Positions 6,863 through 14,862 are shown, counted from the stretch's first letter. The stretch: 27,735 nt of DNA from DASUXA01 sp036378155 (GCA_036378155.1 DASUXA010000114.1:1-27735), one strand, 5' to 3'. Notes: a model not told the origin generated them from the letters alone. Made by a program: numbers and translations.

Positions 6863-8287
6863 TCACCCGGAGATCGACGCGGGGCGGCGGGCGGTGTCGG
6901 GGTCCAGGGTGCGACCCACGGGCAGCAGGGTGACCAGCCCAGCCGGTACCCGGACCGGGCGCGCGTCCGGAAACCCCAGCATCGCGAGCACCTGCCTGTT
7001 CGGCACCGGGTACCGGATGCCGAGGTCGGTCACCAGACTGAGCGTCCCGCCCTGGGCGCCGGGACCTGCCGCCGCCTCGACCAGAGCGCCGCCACCCGGC
7101 GGTACCACCACCCGGTCCGCGAGCACCGCACCCGCTGCCCCGCCCGTCGGCAACGCGGTCGGCGCCTCGCCGACCGGTACCCCGAGCAGCACGTCGGCGA
7201 CCCCTGCGGGGTCGCCGACGACCGCACAGGTCGCCTGCTGCGTGGCAGCCGACCCGACCAGCGCCGGGGTACCGGCGGGCAGCGCGACGTCGCTCGCGAC
7301 CCGCGCACCGGGGTCCGGCAGCCCGGTCGCGGAGACCGGTGCGACCGCGTACTCACCGGGCGGCAGCGGGGTCGCCCGGTCCTGGCGAAGCAGCCGGGCG
7401 GTGTCCGGATCGGCGAGCAGCAGGTCCGCCTGTACCTGGGAGATCGGGGCGAGCCCGTCGGCGAGCGCCACCGCGTACTGCGGCTCACCGCCCGGCGTCT
7501 GCACCACGAACACCTGCCCGATCCGGGCGCGCGCCACCGTCGACGGTCTGCCCAGCCGCGCGATCGCGGGCGCGAGCCGGGCGAGATCGGGACCTGCCGG
7601 CAGCGCGTTGACCAGGGCGGCGGCCACCCGTACCCGGGGCGCGGTGCGCCAGCCGAGCGCGGTCAGTACCACCGCCGGGTCCCGCACCAGATGCCGATGC
7701 CGGTGCCAGACCAGGTACACGCTGCCGAGACCGTCCTCGACCAGCAGACCCCGCTCGTCGAGGCGCTGCCCGCCGGGCGGGGTACCACCGATCCACAGCA
7801 ACGACCGGGGCCGGTCCGGTGCCGGTTCGGAGCAGACGGTCCACGGGGTGCCGAGCAGCCGCGTCGGGTCCGGCAGCGAGTCGGGCGCGCCGGGAATTCC
7901 GAGCGGCACGCCGCGCGGTACCCCGGCAAGCGAGGCGCGCGGGACGCGTACCGTCCGCGGTGCGTCCGATTGCAGGATGAGCAGCGCCGACGCGTAGTTG
8001 AGGACGGGGTGCAGCCGGTTGTCGAGGTACACGTACCGGGCGCCGGACTCGCGTTCGACGATCACCGCGCCGCTGTCCCGCCAACTGGTCCCCCCGCCCG
8101 GCACGATCACGCCGTACACCGCGACCGCCGCCAGCGACAGCACGGCGACCAGGACACTCGCCAGGCTCGCGCCGGCCAGCCGGCGGGACGGCGAGCGGAG
8201 CGGGTCGGTGTCGCGCGCGACCAGCGCGGCGACCACCCGCTGCATGGTGAACTGGTACGACTGCAGCTCGTCCTGCCGTGACGCCAT
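6863..8287 (-). CDS. eccB: Type VII secretion membrane protein EccB
   Basis: A 474-aa core component of the ESX membrane complex. The start MASRQDELQSYQFTMQRVVA, followed by LVARDTDP, is the classic EccB cytoplasmic N-terminus. A single membrane helix spans about 40-61 and the rest is extracytoplasmic. C152 (PWTVCSEP) and C354 (QQATCAVVGD) are the only cysteines I see and match the conserved EccB disulfide pair. The end carries the usual proline-rich tail (LLPVGRTLDPDTARRP). ATG 8287 was chosen because family similarity starts there, with GGGGGT upstream. ATG 8299 would add four residues. It is divergent from eccE, and the esx pair follows on the same strand. Confidence 0.93.
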   Translation of the reverse strand: MASRQDELQSYQFTMQRVVAALVARDTDPLRSPSRRLAGASLASVLVAVLSLAAVAVYGVIVPGGGTSWRDSGAVIVERESGARYVYLDNRLHPVLNYASALLILQSDAPRTVRVPRASLAGVPRGVPLGIPGAPDSLPDPTRLLGTPWTVCSEPAPDRPRSLLWIGGTPPGGQRLDERGLLVEDGLGSVYLVWHRHRHLVRDPAVVLTALGWRTAPRVRVAAALVNALPAGPDLARLAPAIARLGRPSTVARARIGQVFVVQTPGGEPQYAVALADGLAPISQVQADLLLADPDTARLLRQDRATPLPPGEYAVAPVSATGLPDPGARVASDVALPAGTPALVGSAATQQATCAVVGDPAGVADVLLGVPVGEAPTALPTGGAAGAVLADRVVVPPGGGALVEAAAGPGAQGGTLSLVTDLGIRYPVPNRQVLAMLGFPDARPVRVPAGLVTLLPVGRTLDPDTARRPASISG

Positions 8288-8316
8288 GCGTACCCCCATC
8301 GATCCGATCGCGGCCA

Positions 8317-8323
8317 TACGATA
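8317..8323. promoter_or_regulatory. Symmetric overlapping -10 element for eccB and eccE
   Basis: TACGATA gives TACGAT on the + strand (8317-8322) and TATCGT on the - strand (8323-8318), so both strands carry a TANNNT -10 hexamer on nearly the same bases. The gap to the eccB start codon is 30 nt and to the eccE start codon 31 nt. This fits one bidirectional promoter that balances expression of the two genes. I see no -35 element on either side. Confidence 0.4.
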
Positions 8324-8353
8324 GGCGGCCGAACGGCGGCGGTGGGAGGTCCG

Positions 8354-10141
8354 TTGGCGGCGACACAGGCACCCGTGGACGAGAAGTCCCAGGTCATGGC
8401 ACCGGTACCGACGCCGGCACGGCGGTCGCGATTCGATGTCCACACTGGACGGATCGTGGTTGTCGAGGCGGCGGCGCTGCTGGTGGCGCTCGCCGTCGCG
8501 GGCGGTCCGGTCCCGTTGCCGCTGTCGCTGCCGGTCGCCCTCGTCCTGACGCTGCTCGCCGTCGGGCGGTGGGGCGGACGTCCGGTGTACCGGTGGCTGG
8601 TCGACGCTCTCCGGTTCGCCGGTCGCACCCGCACCCTGCCGACGGGGGCGAACCCGGCAACCCTGCTCGACGTGGTCGCCGGCGCGCGCGTCCTCGCCGG
8701 TGAGGTGGACTCGGCACCGACCGGTGTCGTCGCCGACGTGGACGGCTTGGCGGCGGTCCTGGAGCTCACCGGTCCGGACACCGCGCTGTGCGAGGCACCG
8801 GCACCGCTACCGCCGCTGTCCGCGCTGCTCCCGGCGGCGACGCCCGGCTCGCCTCGGGTCCGGGTGCAGCTGCTGGTCTGGGCTGCCGCCCCAGTGGACG
8901 GCGGGCTCGCCGGGTCGAGTTACCGGCAACTCGCCGAGGGGCGGATCGCCGCCCGGCAGCGGACGGTCCTCGCGGTCCGCGCGTGCCGCGACGACAGGTG
9001 GACGACCGACGACCTGTCCAGGGCGTTGAGCGGCGCGGTACGTCGGATACGCCGCCGGCTCGCCGCCGACCGGGTGTCCGCACGACCCCTCGACCCCGCC
9101 GCGACTCTCGCGCTGATCGGTGAGCTCGCGTGCCACGACGCCACCGAACCGGTACGCGAGAACTGGGCGGGTCTGCGCGCGGGCGGGCGGTACCAGGCGT
9201 GCCTGTCCACCCGTCGGCTGCCCGTCGGCGAGCTGACCGGTCAGGCGATCACCCGGGCGCTCACCGTGCCCGGCAGTGTCGTCGCGTTGTCCGTCACCGC
9301 CGGTCGCGACCTGGACGGGGTGCGCGCGGATCTGGCGGTACGCCTCGCCGCGCCGAAGCCCGGTACCCTCGCCGCCGCCGTGTCCACGCTCATCGACACG
9401 TTGACCGCGGTGGGCTGTGCCCCGTTCGTACCGGACGGTGCTCACCTGCCCGGCTGCGCCGCCACCTTGCCGCTGGGTCGGCTCCGGGCGGACGCGCCAC
9501 GCACCGACCTGGCGGTGCTGGACGCGATCCGGGTACCGGTCGGCGCCGGACTGATGCTGGGCGTCAACCGGCGACAGGAGCCGGTCGCGGTCGACGTGTT
9601 CCGCGCCGCCCCGACGACCGTGCTGCTGCTGGGCGGTCTCGCGCTGGCTCAGGCGCTGGTGATCCGGGCGCTCGCGCTGGACGTGCGGGTCGCGGTGCGT
9701 ACCGGCAGACCCGACGCGTGGGAGCCGCTGCGGCGCCGACTCGACCCCGCCGAGACGTTCGCGGTACACCCTCTGCACGCGTCGCCGCCCGACCCGGCTT
9801 CGGCGCTGCGCCCCAGCCTCGTCGTGATCGACGGCGCGCCGGGCGTACCGGTCGAGCCGATCGCGTGGCAGACCGTCCTGCTGCTGCGCGAGCGGGTGTC
9901 GACCGGGGACGAGACGTCGCTGGTCCGGGCGGATCTGGTGCTCGCCCAGCCGCTGCCGGCGGACCAGGCGACGTTGGTCGGTACGGCGCTCGGACTGGGC
10001 AGCGCGCGGCAGTGGCTGTCCCGGGCTCGCCCGGACCTGTTGGCGCTGATCAGCCGGCGTGCGGTCCGCTGGGTACGACTCGCGACGACACCTGTCGAGC
10101 GGCAACTGGTGGGACCGCTGGAGCGTGAGGATCCGTGGTAG
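8354..10141 (+). CDS. eccE: Type VII secretion protein EccE
   Basis: About 595 aa. Two membrane helices lie near the N-terminus (IVVVEAAALLVALAVAGG and LPVALVLTLLAV), followed by a long cytoplasmic part. This is the EccE layout, in which the protein flanks the EccB/EccC/EccD core of the ESX complex. The C-terminal half has the EccE-like stretch from FRAAPTTVLLLGG to LDVRVAVRTGRPDAW. It is longer than mycobacterial EccE, as I recall for other actinomycete forms. The start is uncertain: TTG 8354 has GGGAGG 4 nt upstream. ATG 8396 has a weaker site and would shorten the protein by 14 residues. It is divergent from eccB and shares its promoter region. Confidence 0.85.
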   Translation: MAATQAPVDEKSQVMAPVPTPARRSRFDVHTGRIVVVEAAALLVALAVAGGPVPLPLSLPVALVLTLLAVGRWGGRPVYRWLVDALRFAGRTRTLPTGANPATLLDVVAGARVLAGEVDSAPTGVVADVDGLAAVLELTGPDTALCEAPAPLPPLSALLPAATPGSPRVRVQLLVWAAAPVDGGLAGSSYRQLAEGRIAARQRTVLAVRACRDDRWTTDDLSRALSGAVRRIRRRLAADRVSARPLDPAATLALIGELACHDATEPVRENWAGLRAGGRYQACLSTRRLPVGELTGQAITRALTVPGSVVALSVTAGRDLDGVRADLAVRLAAPKPGTLAAAVSTLIDTLTAVGCAPFVPDGAHLPGCAATLPLGRLRADAPRTDLAVLDAIRVPVGAGLMLGVNRRQEPVAVDVFRAAPTTVLLLGGLALAQALVIRALALDVRVAVRTGRPDAWEPLRRRLDPAETFAVHPLHASPPDPASALRPSLVVIDGAPGVPVEPIAWQTVLLLRERVSTGDETSLVRADLVLAQPLPADQATLVGTALGLGSARQWLSRARPDLLALISRRAVRWVRLATTPVERQLVGPLEREDPW

Positions 10142-10205
10142 CGCTGTCCACAGGTGACACCTCGGGGTGGTCCGGGACACGCTGGTCATGGCACGATCGT
10201 CGGCC

Positions 10206-10583
10206 ATGGGTCTCGTCATCCGGTTGGCGATCAGCGCGGTGGCGTTGTGGGTCGCCACGCTCGTCCTCGACGGCATCACCATCACCACCGATTCCATCCC
10301 CGCGAAGATCGGTGTCCTGGTCGCGGTCGCGGCGATGTTCGGCATCATCAACGCCGTGCTGCGGCCGATCATCAAGACCGTCGGCTGCGCGCTGTACGTG
10401 TTCACCCTGGGTCTGATCGCCCTGATCGTGAACGGTCTGCTGTTCCTGCTCACCAGTTGGATCGCGGGTCAGGTCGGGCTGCCGTTCCACGTCGACACGT
10501 TCTGGCCGACCGCGGTCGTCGGCGCGCTTATCGTCGGTGTGGTCAGCTTCGTGCTCAACATGGTGGTACCGGACAAGAAGTGA
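10206..10583 (+). CDS. Small four-helix membrane protein, phage holin superfamily IV type
   Basis: A 125-aa very hydrophobic protein with four predicted membrane helices (about 2-20, 28-47, 55-77, 97-119). It contains the family-typical stretch MFGIINAVLRPIIKTV and ends in VPDKK. It matches the widespread actinobacterial 'phage holin family' (four-TMS superfamily IV) proteins. These are chromosomal housekeeping genes of unknown function, and no phage genes surround it. ATG 10206 was chosen because it gives a clean first helix. The frame extends back to 10167 without support. It lies 64 nt after eccE on the same strand and 72 nt before rarD. Confidence 0.8.
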   Translation: MGLVIRLAISAVALWVATLVLDGITITTDSIPAKIGVLVAVAAMFGIINAVLRPIIKTVGCALYVFTLGLIALIVNGLLFLLTSWIAGQVGLPFHVDTFWPTAVVGALIVGVVSFVLNMVVPDKK

Positions 10584-10642
10584 TCCTCGCCCGGCAGGCG
10601 TGACCCTGCTCACCGGTGAGGAGTGTGGCGTTGCGCGCCCCT

Positions 10643-10648
10643 TACTCT
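10643..10648 (+). promoter_or_regulatory. Candidate -10 of a leaderless promoter for rarD
   Basis: TACTCT (TANNNT) ends 7 nt before GTG 10656, with no ribosome-binding site in between. It has the same layout as the element before the hydrolase at 1414. A -35 element is not evident. Confidence 0.4.
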
Positions 10649-10655
10649 TGACGCC

Positions 10656-11612
10656 GTGAGCCAGCTACGTCGCGGATACGTGTACGGTCTCGCCGCGTAC
10701 GTCGCGTGGGGCTTCTTCCCGATCTACTTCAAGCTGCTGCGACCGGCGGGACCGGTGGAGATCCTCGCGCACCGGGTGCTGTGGTCGGTGGTGTTCGTCG
10801 CCGCGCTGCTCACCGTGGTACGCCGGTGGCGCGACCTGACCGCCCTGGTCCGCCGCCCTAGGACGCTCGCCGGCATCGCGACGGCGGCGGCGTTCATCGG
10901 CGTCAACTGGGGTACGTACATCTACGGCGTGAACTCCTCGCACGTGGTGGAGACCTCGCTCGGCTACTTCATCAACCCGCTGATCTCGGTCGCGTTCGGG
11001 GTCCTCCTGCTGGGCGAGCGGCTGCGCCCCGCCCAGGTCGCCGCGTTGGCGATCGGTACGGGCGCGGTCGCCGTGCTCACGGTCGACTATGGACGGCCGC
11101 CGTACATCGCGCTGGTTCTCGCCCTGTCGTTCGCGTTGTACGGGCTGACCAAGAAGCGGCTCGGCGTGCCGCCCGCCGAGGGGCTGCTGGTCGAGTCGGG
11201 CGTGCTCGCGCTGCCCGCACTCGGGTACCTGGTGTGGCTGAGCTACGCCGGCAAGGCGACGTTCGGGCACGTGTCGGTCGCCCACACCGTGCTCGTCGTG
11301 CTGTCCGGCGCGGTCACCGCGCTGCCGCTGCTGGCGTTCGCCGGGGCGGCGAACCGCATCCCGATGACCGGGCTGGGTGTCCTGCAGTACGCCGCACCGA
11401 TCCTGCAACTGTTCTGCGGCGTGGTGCTGTACCACGAGCCGATGCCAGCCGCCCGGCTCGTCGGGTTCGCGCTGGTCTGGATCGCGCTCGTGGTGTTCAC
11501 CTGGGACGCGTTGCGCCACGCCCGCCGCTCGGCGCGCGTCGCACCGGTCCTCGGACCGACCTCCGCTCCGGCAGCGACCCCGCGTGCCGTCGATACCGAG
11601 CCGGTCGGCTAG
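10656..11612 (+). CDS. rarD: EamA-family transporter RarD
   Basis: A 318-aa drug/metabolite-superfamily membrane protein with ten predicted helices. RarD features are GLAAYVAWGFFPIYFKLL and EILAHRVLWSV in the first two helices, INWGTYIYGVNS-like VNWGTYIYGVNSSHVVETS (about 87-105), LGYFINPLISV, and the second repeat ending GVLQYAAPILQLF. Members were named for chloramphenicol resistance, but substrates are mostly unknown. GTG 10656 was chosen because similarity starts at QLRRGYVYGLAAY and a -10 element lies just upstream. The stop lies within a short tandem repeat. It is convergent with the IclR gene, 46 nt away. Confidence 0.9.
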   Translation: MSQLRRGYVYGLAAYVAWGFFPIYFKLLRPAGPVEILAHRVLWSVVFVAALLTVVRRWRDLTALVRRPRTLAGIATAAAFIGVNWGTYIYGVNSSHVVETSLGYFINPLISVAFGVLLLGERLRPAQVAALAIGTGAVAVLTVDYGRPPYIALVLALSFALYGLTKKRLGVPPAEGLLVESGVLALPALGYLVWLSYAGKATFGHVSVAHTVLVVLSGAVTALPLLAFAGAANRIPMTGLGVLQYAAPILQLFCGVVLYHEPMPAARLVGFALVWIALVVFTWDALRHARRSARVAPVLGPTSAPAATPRAVDTEPVG

Positions 11613-11627
11613 GTCGGCTAGGTCGGC
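11603..11627. repeat. 9-bp tandem repeat across the rarD stop codon
   Basis: GGTCGGCTA occurs at 11603-11611 and 11612-11620, then seven bases of a third copy at 11621-11627. The rarD TAG (11610-11612) spans the first junction. Gain or loss of whole units would leave the reading frame and the stop nearly unchanged. Confidence 0.8.
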
Positions 11628-11629
11628 TC

Positions 11630-11643
11630 GCGGCGTTCGCCGC
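11630..11643. terminator. Possible short hairpin between rarD and the IclR gene
   Basis: GCGGC-GTTC-GCCGC forms a 5-bp G+C stem with a 4-nt loop in the gap between two convergent genes. It is short and lacks a T-run, so it is only a weak terminator candidate. Confidence 0.25.
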
Positions 11644-11658
11644 CGTGCCCGCGCACGA

Positions 11659-12465
11659 TCAGAACGCGATGGGGCTGGGGTCGTCGTCGACCGACGCGTA
11701 CGCCTCGGCGAGCAGTTCCGCCGTCACCTGCAGTCGGGCGCGCAGCGTCTTTCCCGAGGTGACGAGGTCGTTCGCGGGTACCGCGCAGGCGACCGCGATC
11801 CTGCGCTCCGGGTCGCGGTCCGCGACCACGGTGATCGCCATGCATCCGATCCCGGTGCGGTACTGCCCGAGTTCCATGTGCATGCCCCGCCGCGCCCCGG
11901 CGGCGAGGTCCGCCTCGAGCGCGTCGACCGTGGTGAGCGTCTGCGGCGTGTACGGGCGCAGCCCCCAGTCGCGGACGTACCGGGCGCGCTGCTCGGGCGA
12001 CAGCGTGGCGAGCAGCGCCTTGCCGAGGGCGGTCGCGTGTGCGCCCTCGTCGAAGCCGGGCACCATGTCCTCGACATGCGGGGACCGGTGCCCCTCGGCG
12101 ATCGCGGTGACGGCGACCCGCCCCGCGATGAACCGCCCGAGGTAGTGGCTGTACCCGGACTCGTTGGCGGCGTCGCGCAGCGCCCGAGCGACGCACTCCG
12201 GACCCCGGTACGCGGCGACGAGTTCCCGGTACCGGTCGGCGATTTCGAGGCCCATCGCGTACGTGCCGTCGTCCCGCCTGATCACGTAGCCCTCGTACGC
12301 GAGGGTACGCACCAGGTGGTACGTGGTGGCCACGGTGAGCTGGCAACGTCTGGCGATCTGCTTCACGGTCAGTCCACGCGGGGCGTGACCGACCGACTCG
12401 AGTACACGCAGCGCGCGTGACACGCTCCTGATCAGATCCGACGGTTCACCCTGAGGGTCTCGCAC
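11659..12465 (-). CDS. IclR-family transcriptional regulator
   Basis: A 268-aa DNA-binding regulator. The N-terminal winged helix-turn-helix covers about 10-75 (SLIRSVSRALRVLESVG-like start, then GLTVKQIARRCQLTVATTYHLVRTL, then DDGTYAMG). The C-terminal IclR effector-binding domain covers about 80-255 (VEDMVPGFDEGAHATALGKALLA, GIGCMAITVV, IAVACAVPANDL). I chose GTG 12465 because GGGGAGG (12480-12474) lies 8 nt upstream. GTG 12474 overlaps that site. It is divergent from an MFS transporter with inverted repeats between them, so it probably controls that transporter and itself in response to an unknown small molecule. Confidence 0.9.
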   Translation of the reverse strand: MRDPQGEPSDLIRSVSRALRVLESVGHAPRGLTVKQIARRCQLTVATTYHLVRTLAYEGYVIRRDDGTYAMGLEIADRYRELVAAYRGPECVARALRDAANESGYSHYLGRFIAGRVAVTAIAEGHRSPHVEDMVPGFDEGAHATALGKALLATLSPEQRARYVRDWGLRPYTPQTLTTVDALEADLAAGARRGMHMELGQYRTGIGCMAITVVADRDPERRIAVACAVPANDLVTSGKTLRARLQVTAELLAEAYASVDDDPSPIAF

Positions 12466-12518
12466 CGCCGGCACCTCCCCCGGTCAGCAGGACGGCTTCA
12501 CACCATATGAGATGCGCG

Positions 12519-12554
12519 GACGATTGTGAATCGTCAACTATCAGGTTTACAACC
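12519..12554. promoter_or_regulatory. Paired inverted repeats, candidate IclR operator
   Basis: Site 1 is GACGATT-GTG-AATCGTC (12519-12535), a perfect 7-bp inverted repeat with a 3-nt centre. Site 2 is GGTT-TAC-AACC (12544-12554), 4-bp arms with the same 3-nt centre. The two centres are 22 bp apart, about two helical turns, so dimers could bind on the same face of the DNA. They lie in an A+T-rich patch of the 160-nt divergent gap between the IclR gene and the MFS gene. Confidence 0.5.
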
Positions 12555-12611
12555 ATAACTGTCAATTGCATCTGAGACGCAGACCACAAACCGCACCCGC
12601 CCGGCACCCCC

Positions 12612-12617
12612 TAGCGT
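12612..12617 (+). promoter_or_regulatory. Candidate -10 for the MFS transporter gene
   Basis: TAGCGT (TANNNT) ends 8 nt before ATG 12626. Only a weak purine run lies between them, so the transcript may be nearly leaderless. The candidate IclR operator sites lie 60-95 nt upstream. Confidence 0.35.
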
Positions 12618-12625
12618 CAGGGGTG

Positions 12626-13810
12626 ATGAAGGACGTGGCCCTTTCCTCGCCCACCCGTGTCGGCAGCGTGACCAGGGTGGTCGGCACCGCGGTGGCGGTG
12701 ACGATCGCCTCGGTGCTCCCGGTGTTCCTGGTCGGCGGACTCGCCGTCCAGATCCGCCGGGAACTGCACTTCTCACCCGCCGGGCTGGGGCTCGCGGTCG
12801 CCGCGTACTTCGGCGCGAGCGCCCTCGCCGCGGTACCGGCGGGTCACGCCGTCGAGCGGTTCGGCTCGGCGCGTACCAGCCGGATCGCCGTCGCGATATC
12901 GGCGGCGACGCTGCTGGCGATCGGGCTCGTCGCGCACTCGTACCTGGTCCTGCTCGCCCTGCTCGCGGTGGGCGCGACCACCAACGCGCTCGGGCAACTG
13001 GCCGCGAACCTGCTGCTCGCCCACGGGGTACCGGTCCAGCGGCAGGGCGTCATCTTCGGGTTGAAGCAGTCCGCGGTACCGCTGGCGACCCTGCTGTCCG
13101 GCGCGGCGGTACCGGCGCTCGCGCTCACCGTGGGCTGGCGCTGGGCGTTCATCCTCGCGGCGGGATGTGCGCTCGGGGTGGTCGCGTTGATCCCGCGCGA
13201 CGCGGGCGACGCACGATCGCGACGCCCGGCGGCGCAACACCGACGGTCGACCGCCCCGCTCGTGGTGGTCGCGGTCGCGGCGGCGCTCGCCGCCGGGGGC
13301 GCCAACGCGCTCGGCGCCTTCGTGGTGGATTCCAGCGTCCACCGCGGGCTGCCGCCGAGCGCCGCCGGTCTGGTGCTGACCTTCGGCAGCGCGGTGTGCG
13401 TCACGGCGCGGCTGCTCGGCGGCTGGATCGCGGACCGGCGCCGCGGCGACCATCTGATCATGGTCACCGTGCTGCTCGGGCTCGGCTCGGTCGGGCTCGC
13501 GCTGCTCGCGCTGCCCACCACGGTCGCGCTGGTGGTGGGTGTGGTGCTCGCCTTCGGGCTCGGCTGGTCCTGGCCGGGCGTGATGAACTTCGCGATCGTC
13601 CAGCTCAATCCGGAAGCGCCGGCGGCGGCGACGTCGATCACCCAGACCGGCGTGTACGCCGGGGGCTTCATCGGTCCGCTGGGTTTCGGTGCGCTTGCCA
13701 CGCAGCGGGGCTACCCGACGGCGTGGACCGTGGCGGCCGCGTCGATGCTCGCCGCGGCCGGGCTCATGCTCGTGGGGCGGCGGATGGTCAGCCGGTCCGG
13801 TCGGCGATGA
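12626..13810 (+). CDS. Major facilitator superfamily transporter
   Basis: A 394-aa protein with twelve predicted membrane helices in two halves joined by a basic cytoplasmic loop (about 190-212, DAGDARSRRPAAQHRRS). The MFS loop 2-3 signature is visible as GHAVERFGSARTSR, and its second-half echo is GWIADRRRGD. The substrate cannot be read from the sequence. The divergent IclR regulator suggests a small organic acid or similar catabolic substrate, which is inference. ATG 12626 was chosen over the upstream frame start at 12566, which would cover the candidate promoter. Its last 23 bp overlap the 3' end of the convergent polyprenyl synthase gene. Confidence 0.88.
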   Translation: MKDVALSSPTRVGSVTRVVGTAVAVTIASVLPVFLVGGLAVQIRRELHFSPAGLGLAVAAYFGASALAAVPAGHAVERFGSARTSRIAVAISAATLLAIGLVAHSYLVLLALLAVGATTNALGQLAANLLLAHGVPVQRQGVIFGLKQSAVPLATLLSGAAVPALALTVGWRWAFILAAGCALGVVALIPRDAGDARSRRPAAQHRRSTAPLVVVAVAAALAAGGANALGAFVVDSSVHRGLPPSAAGLVLTFGSAVCVTARLLGGWIADRRRGDHLIMVTVLLGLGSVGLALLALPTTVALVVGVVLAFGLGWSWPGVMNFAIVQLNPEAPAAATSITQTGVYAGGFIGPLGFGALATQRGYPTAWTVAAASMLAAAGLMLVGRRMVSRSGRR

Positions 13811-14822
13811 AGTCGCACAGGCTCTCCAGCGCCCGCCGTGCCGGGATGTCGGGCAGCGGCGCGAGTTGGGCGCGCGCCTGCTCCGCGTAGCTGCGTACGG
13901 TCTCCCGCGCCCGCTTCAGCGCGGCGGAGTCGCGCAGCAGACCGAGCGCCTCGGCGTGCAGCGCGTCGTCGGTCACCGGACCGGTCGCGAGGATCTCGCG
14001 CAGCCGTACCGCCGAGGCGTCCGCGTCGTCGGAAGCCAGGGCGTACAGCACCGGCAGGGTGGGCACCCCTTCGCGCAGGTCGGTGCCGGGGGTCTTGCCC
14101 GACTCGACGGTGTCGGACGCGATGTCCAGCAGGTCGTCGGACAACTGGAACGCCATCCCGACGGTCTCGCCGTACGCGGCGAGCGCCTCGACCTGCTTCG
14201 CGTCGCATCCGCCGAACATCGCACCGAACCGGGCGCTGGTGGCGATCAACGAACCGGTCTTTTCGGCGAGTACCCGCAGGTGGTGCTCGACCGGGTCGCT
14301 GTCGCGGGGACCGACGGTCTCGGCGATCTGGCCGTGTACCAGGCGGGAGAAGGTGCGCGCCTGGATGCGTACCGCTTCCGGTCCGAGTTCCGCCGCGATG
14401 TCGGCGGCGCGGGCGAACAGGAAGTCGCCGACCAGGATCGCGATCGAGTTCGTCCAGCGCTGGTTGGCGCTCGGGGCGCCGCGCCGCACCGGCGCCTCGT
14501 CCATCACGTCGTCGTGGTACAGCGTGGCGAGGTGGGTCAGTTCGACGACGACCGCCGACGACACCACGTCGGTACCGGTCGCGCCGCCGAACTGCGCGGC
14601 GAGGGCGACCAGGAGCGGACGGAACCGCTTGCCACCCGCGTCGACGAGGTGCCGGGCGACCTCGTGGATCAACGGGTCGCCGCTGGCTACGGCGGCACGC
14701 AGCCGGACCTCGACGGCGTCGAGTGTCTCGCGTACCCGAGCCTCAAGTTCGGGATCGGCGAAATCGATGCCGATCGAGCTGCTGGAGGGGCCCGTGCGGG
14801 TGCCTTTCACGCCCTCAACCAT
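13788..14822 (-). CDS. Long-chain polyprenyl diphosphate synthase
   Basis: A 344-aa trans-prenyltransferase that would condense isopentenyl diphosphate onto allylic diphosphates. Motifs: GGKRFRP (63-69), first aspartate-rich motif D104-D105-V-M-D108 with the following VRRGAP, and second motif D229-D230-L-L-D233 in FQLSDDLLDIASD. Small or aliphatic residues ahead of the first motif (LATLY) fit a long product. The gene follows the complex I operon on the same strand, 240 nt after nuoN, so the likely role is the menaquinone side chain (heptaprenyl to nonaprenyl). The exact chain length is not readable. ATG 14822 has GGGGGT about 6 nt upstream. An upstream ATG at 14936 gives no family similarity. 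Confidence 0.9.
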   Translation of the reverse strand: MVEGVKGTRTGPSSSSIGIDFADPELEARVRETLDAVEVRLRAAVASGDPLIHEVARHLVDAGGKRFRPLLVALAAQFGGATGTDVVSSAVVVELTHLATLYHDDVMDEAPVRRGAPSANQRWTNSIAILVGDFLFARAADIAAELGPEAVRIQARTFSRLVHGQIAETVGPRDSDPVEHHLRVLAEKTGSLIATSARFGAMFGGCDAKQVEALAAYGETVGMAFQLSDDLLDIASDTVESGKTPGTDLREGVPTLPVLYALASDDADASAVRLREILATGPVTDDALHAEALGLLRDSAALKRARETVRSYAEQARAQLAPLPDIPARRALESLCDFIADRTG

Positions 14823-14840
14823 GCCATACCCCCACCCGGT

Positions 14841-14862
14841 GATCGTCCCGGCCCCGACGATC
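14841..14862. promoter_or_regulatory. Inverted repeat just upstream of the polyprenyl synthase
   Basis: GATCGTC (14841-14847) and GACGATC (14856-14862) are perfect 7-bp arms around an 8-nt C-rich loop. It starts 19 nt before the start codon, so it could be a 5' leader hairpin or a repressor site. No family is implied. Confidence 0.35.

Noticed and set aside
10143..10155. CTGTCCACAG after eccE as a DnaA box
   Set aside because: It differs from the consensus at the first base, stands alone, and is only a short palindrome-like sequence.
10206..10583. Prophage remnant because of the 'holin' family name
   Set aside because: No integrase, endolysin, capsid or attachment-site repeat is nearby. This family is a common chromosomal membrane protein in actinobacteria.
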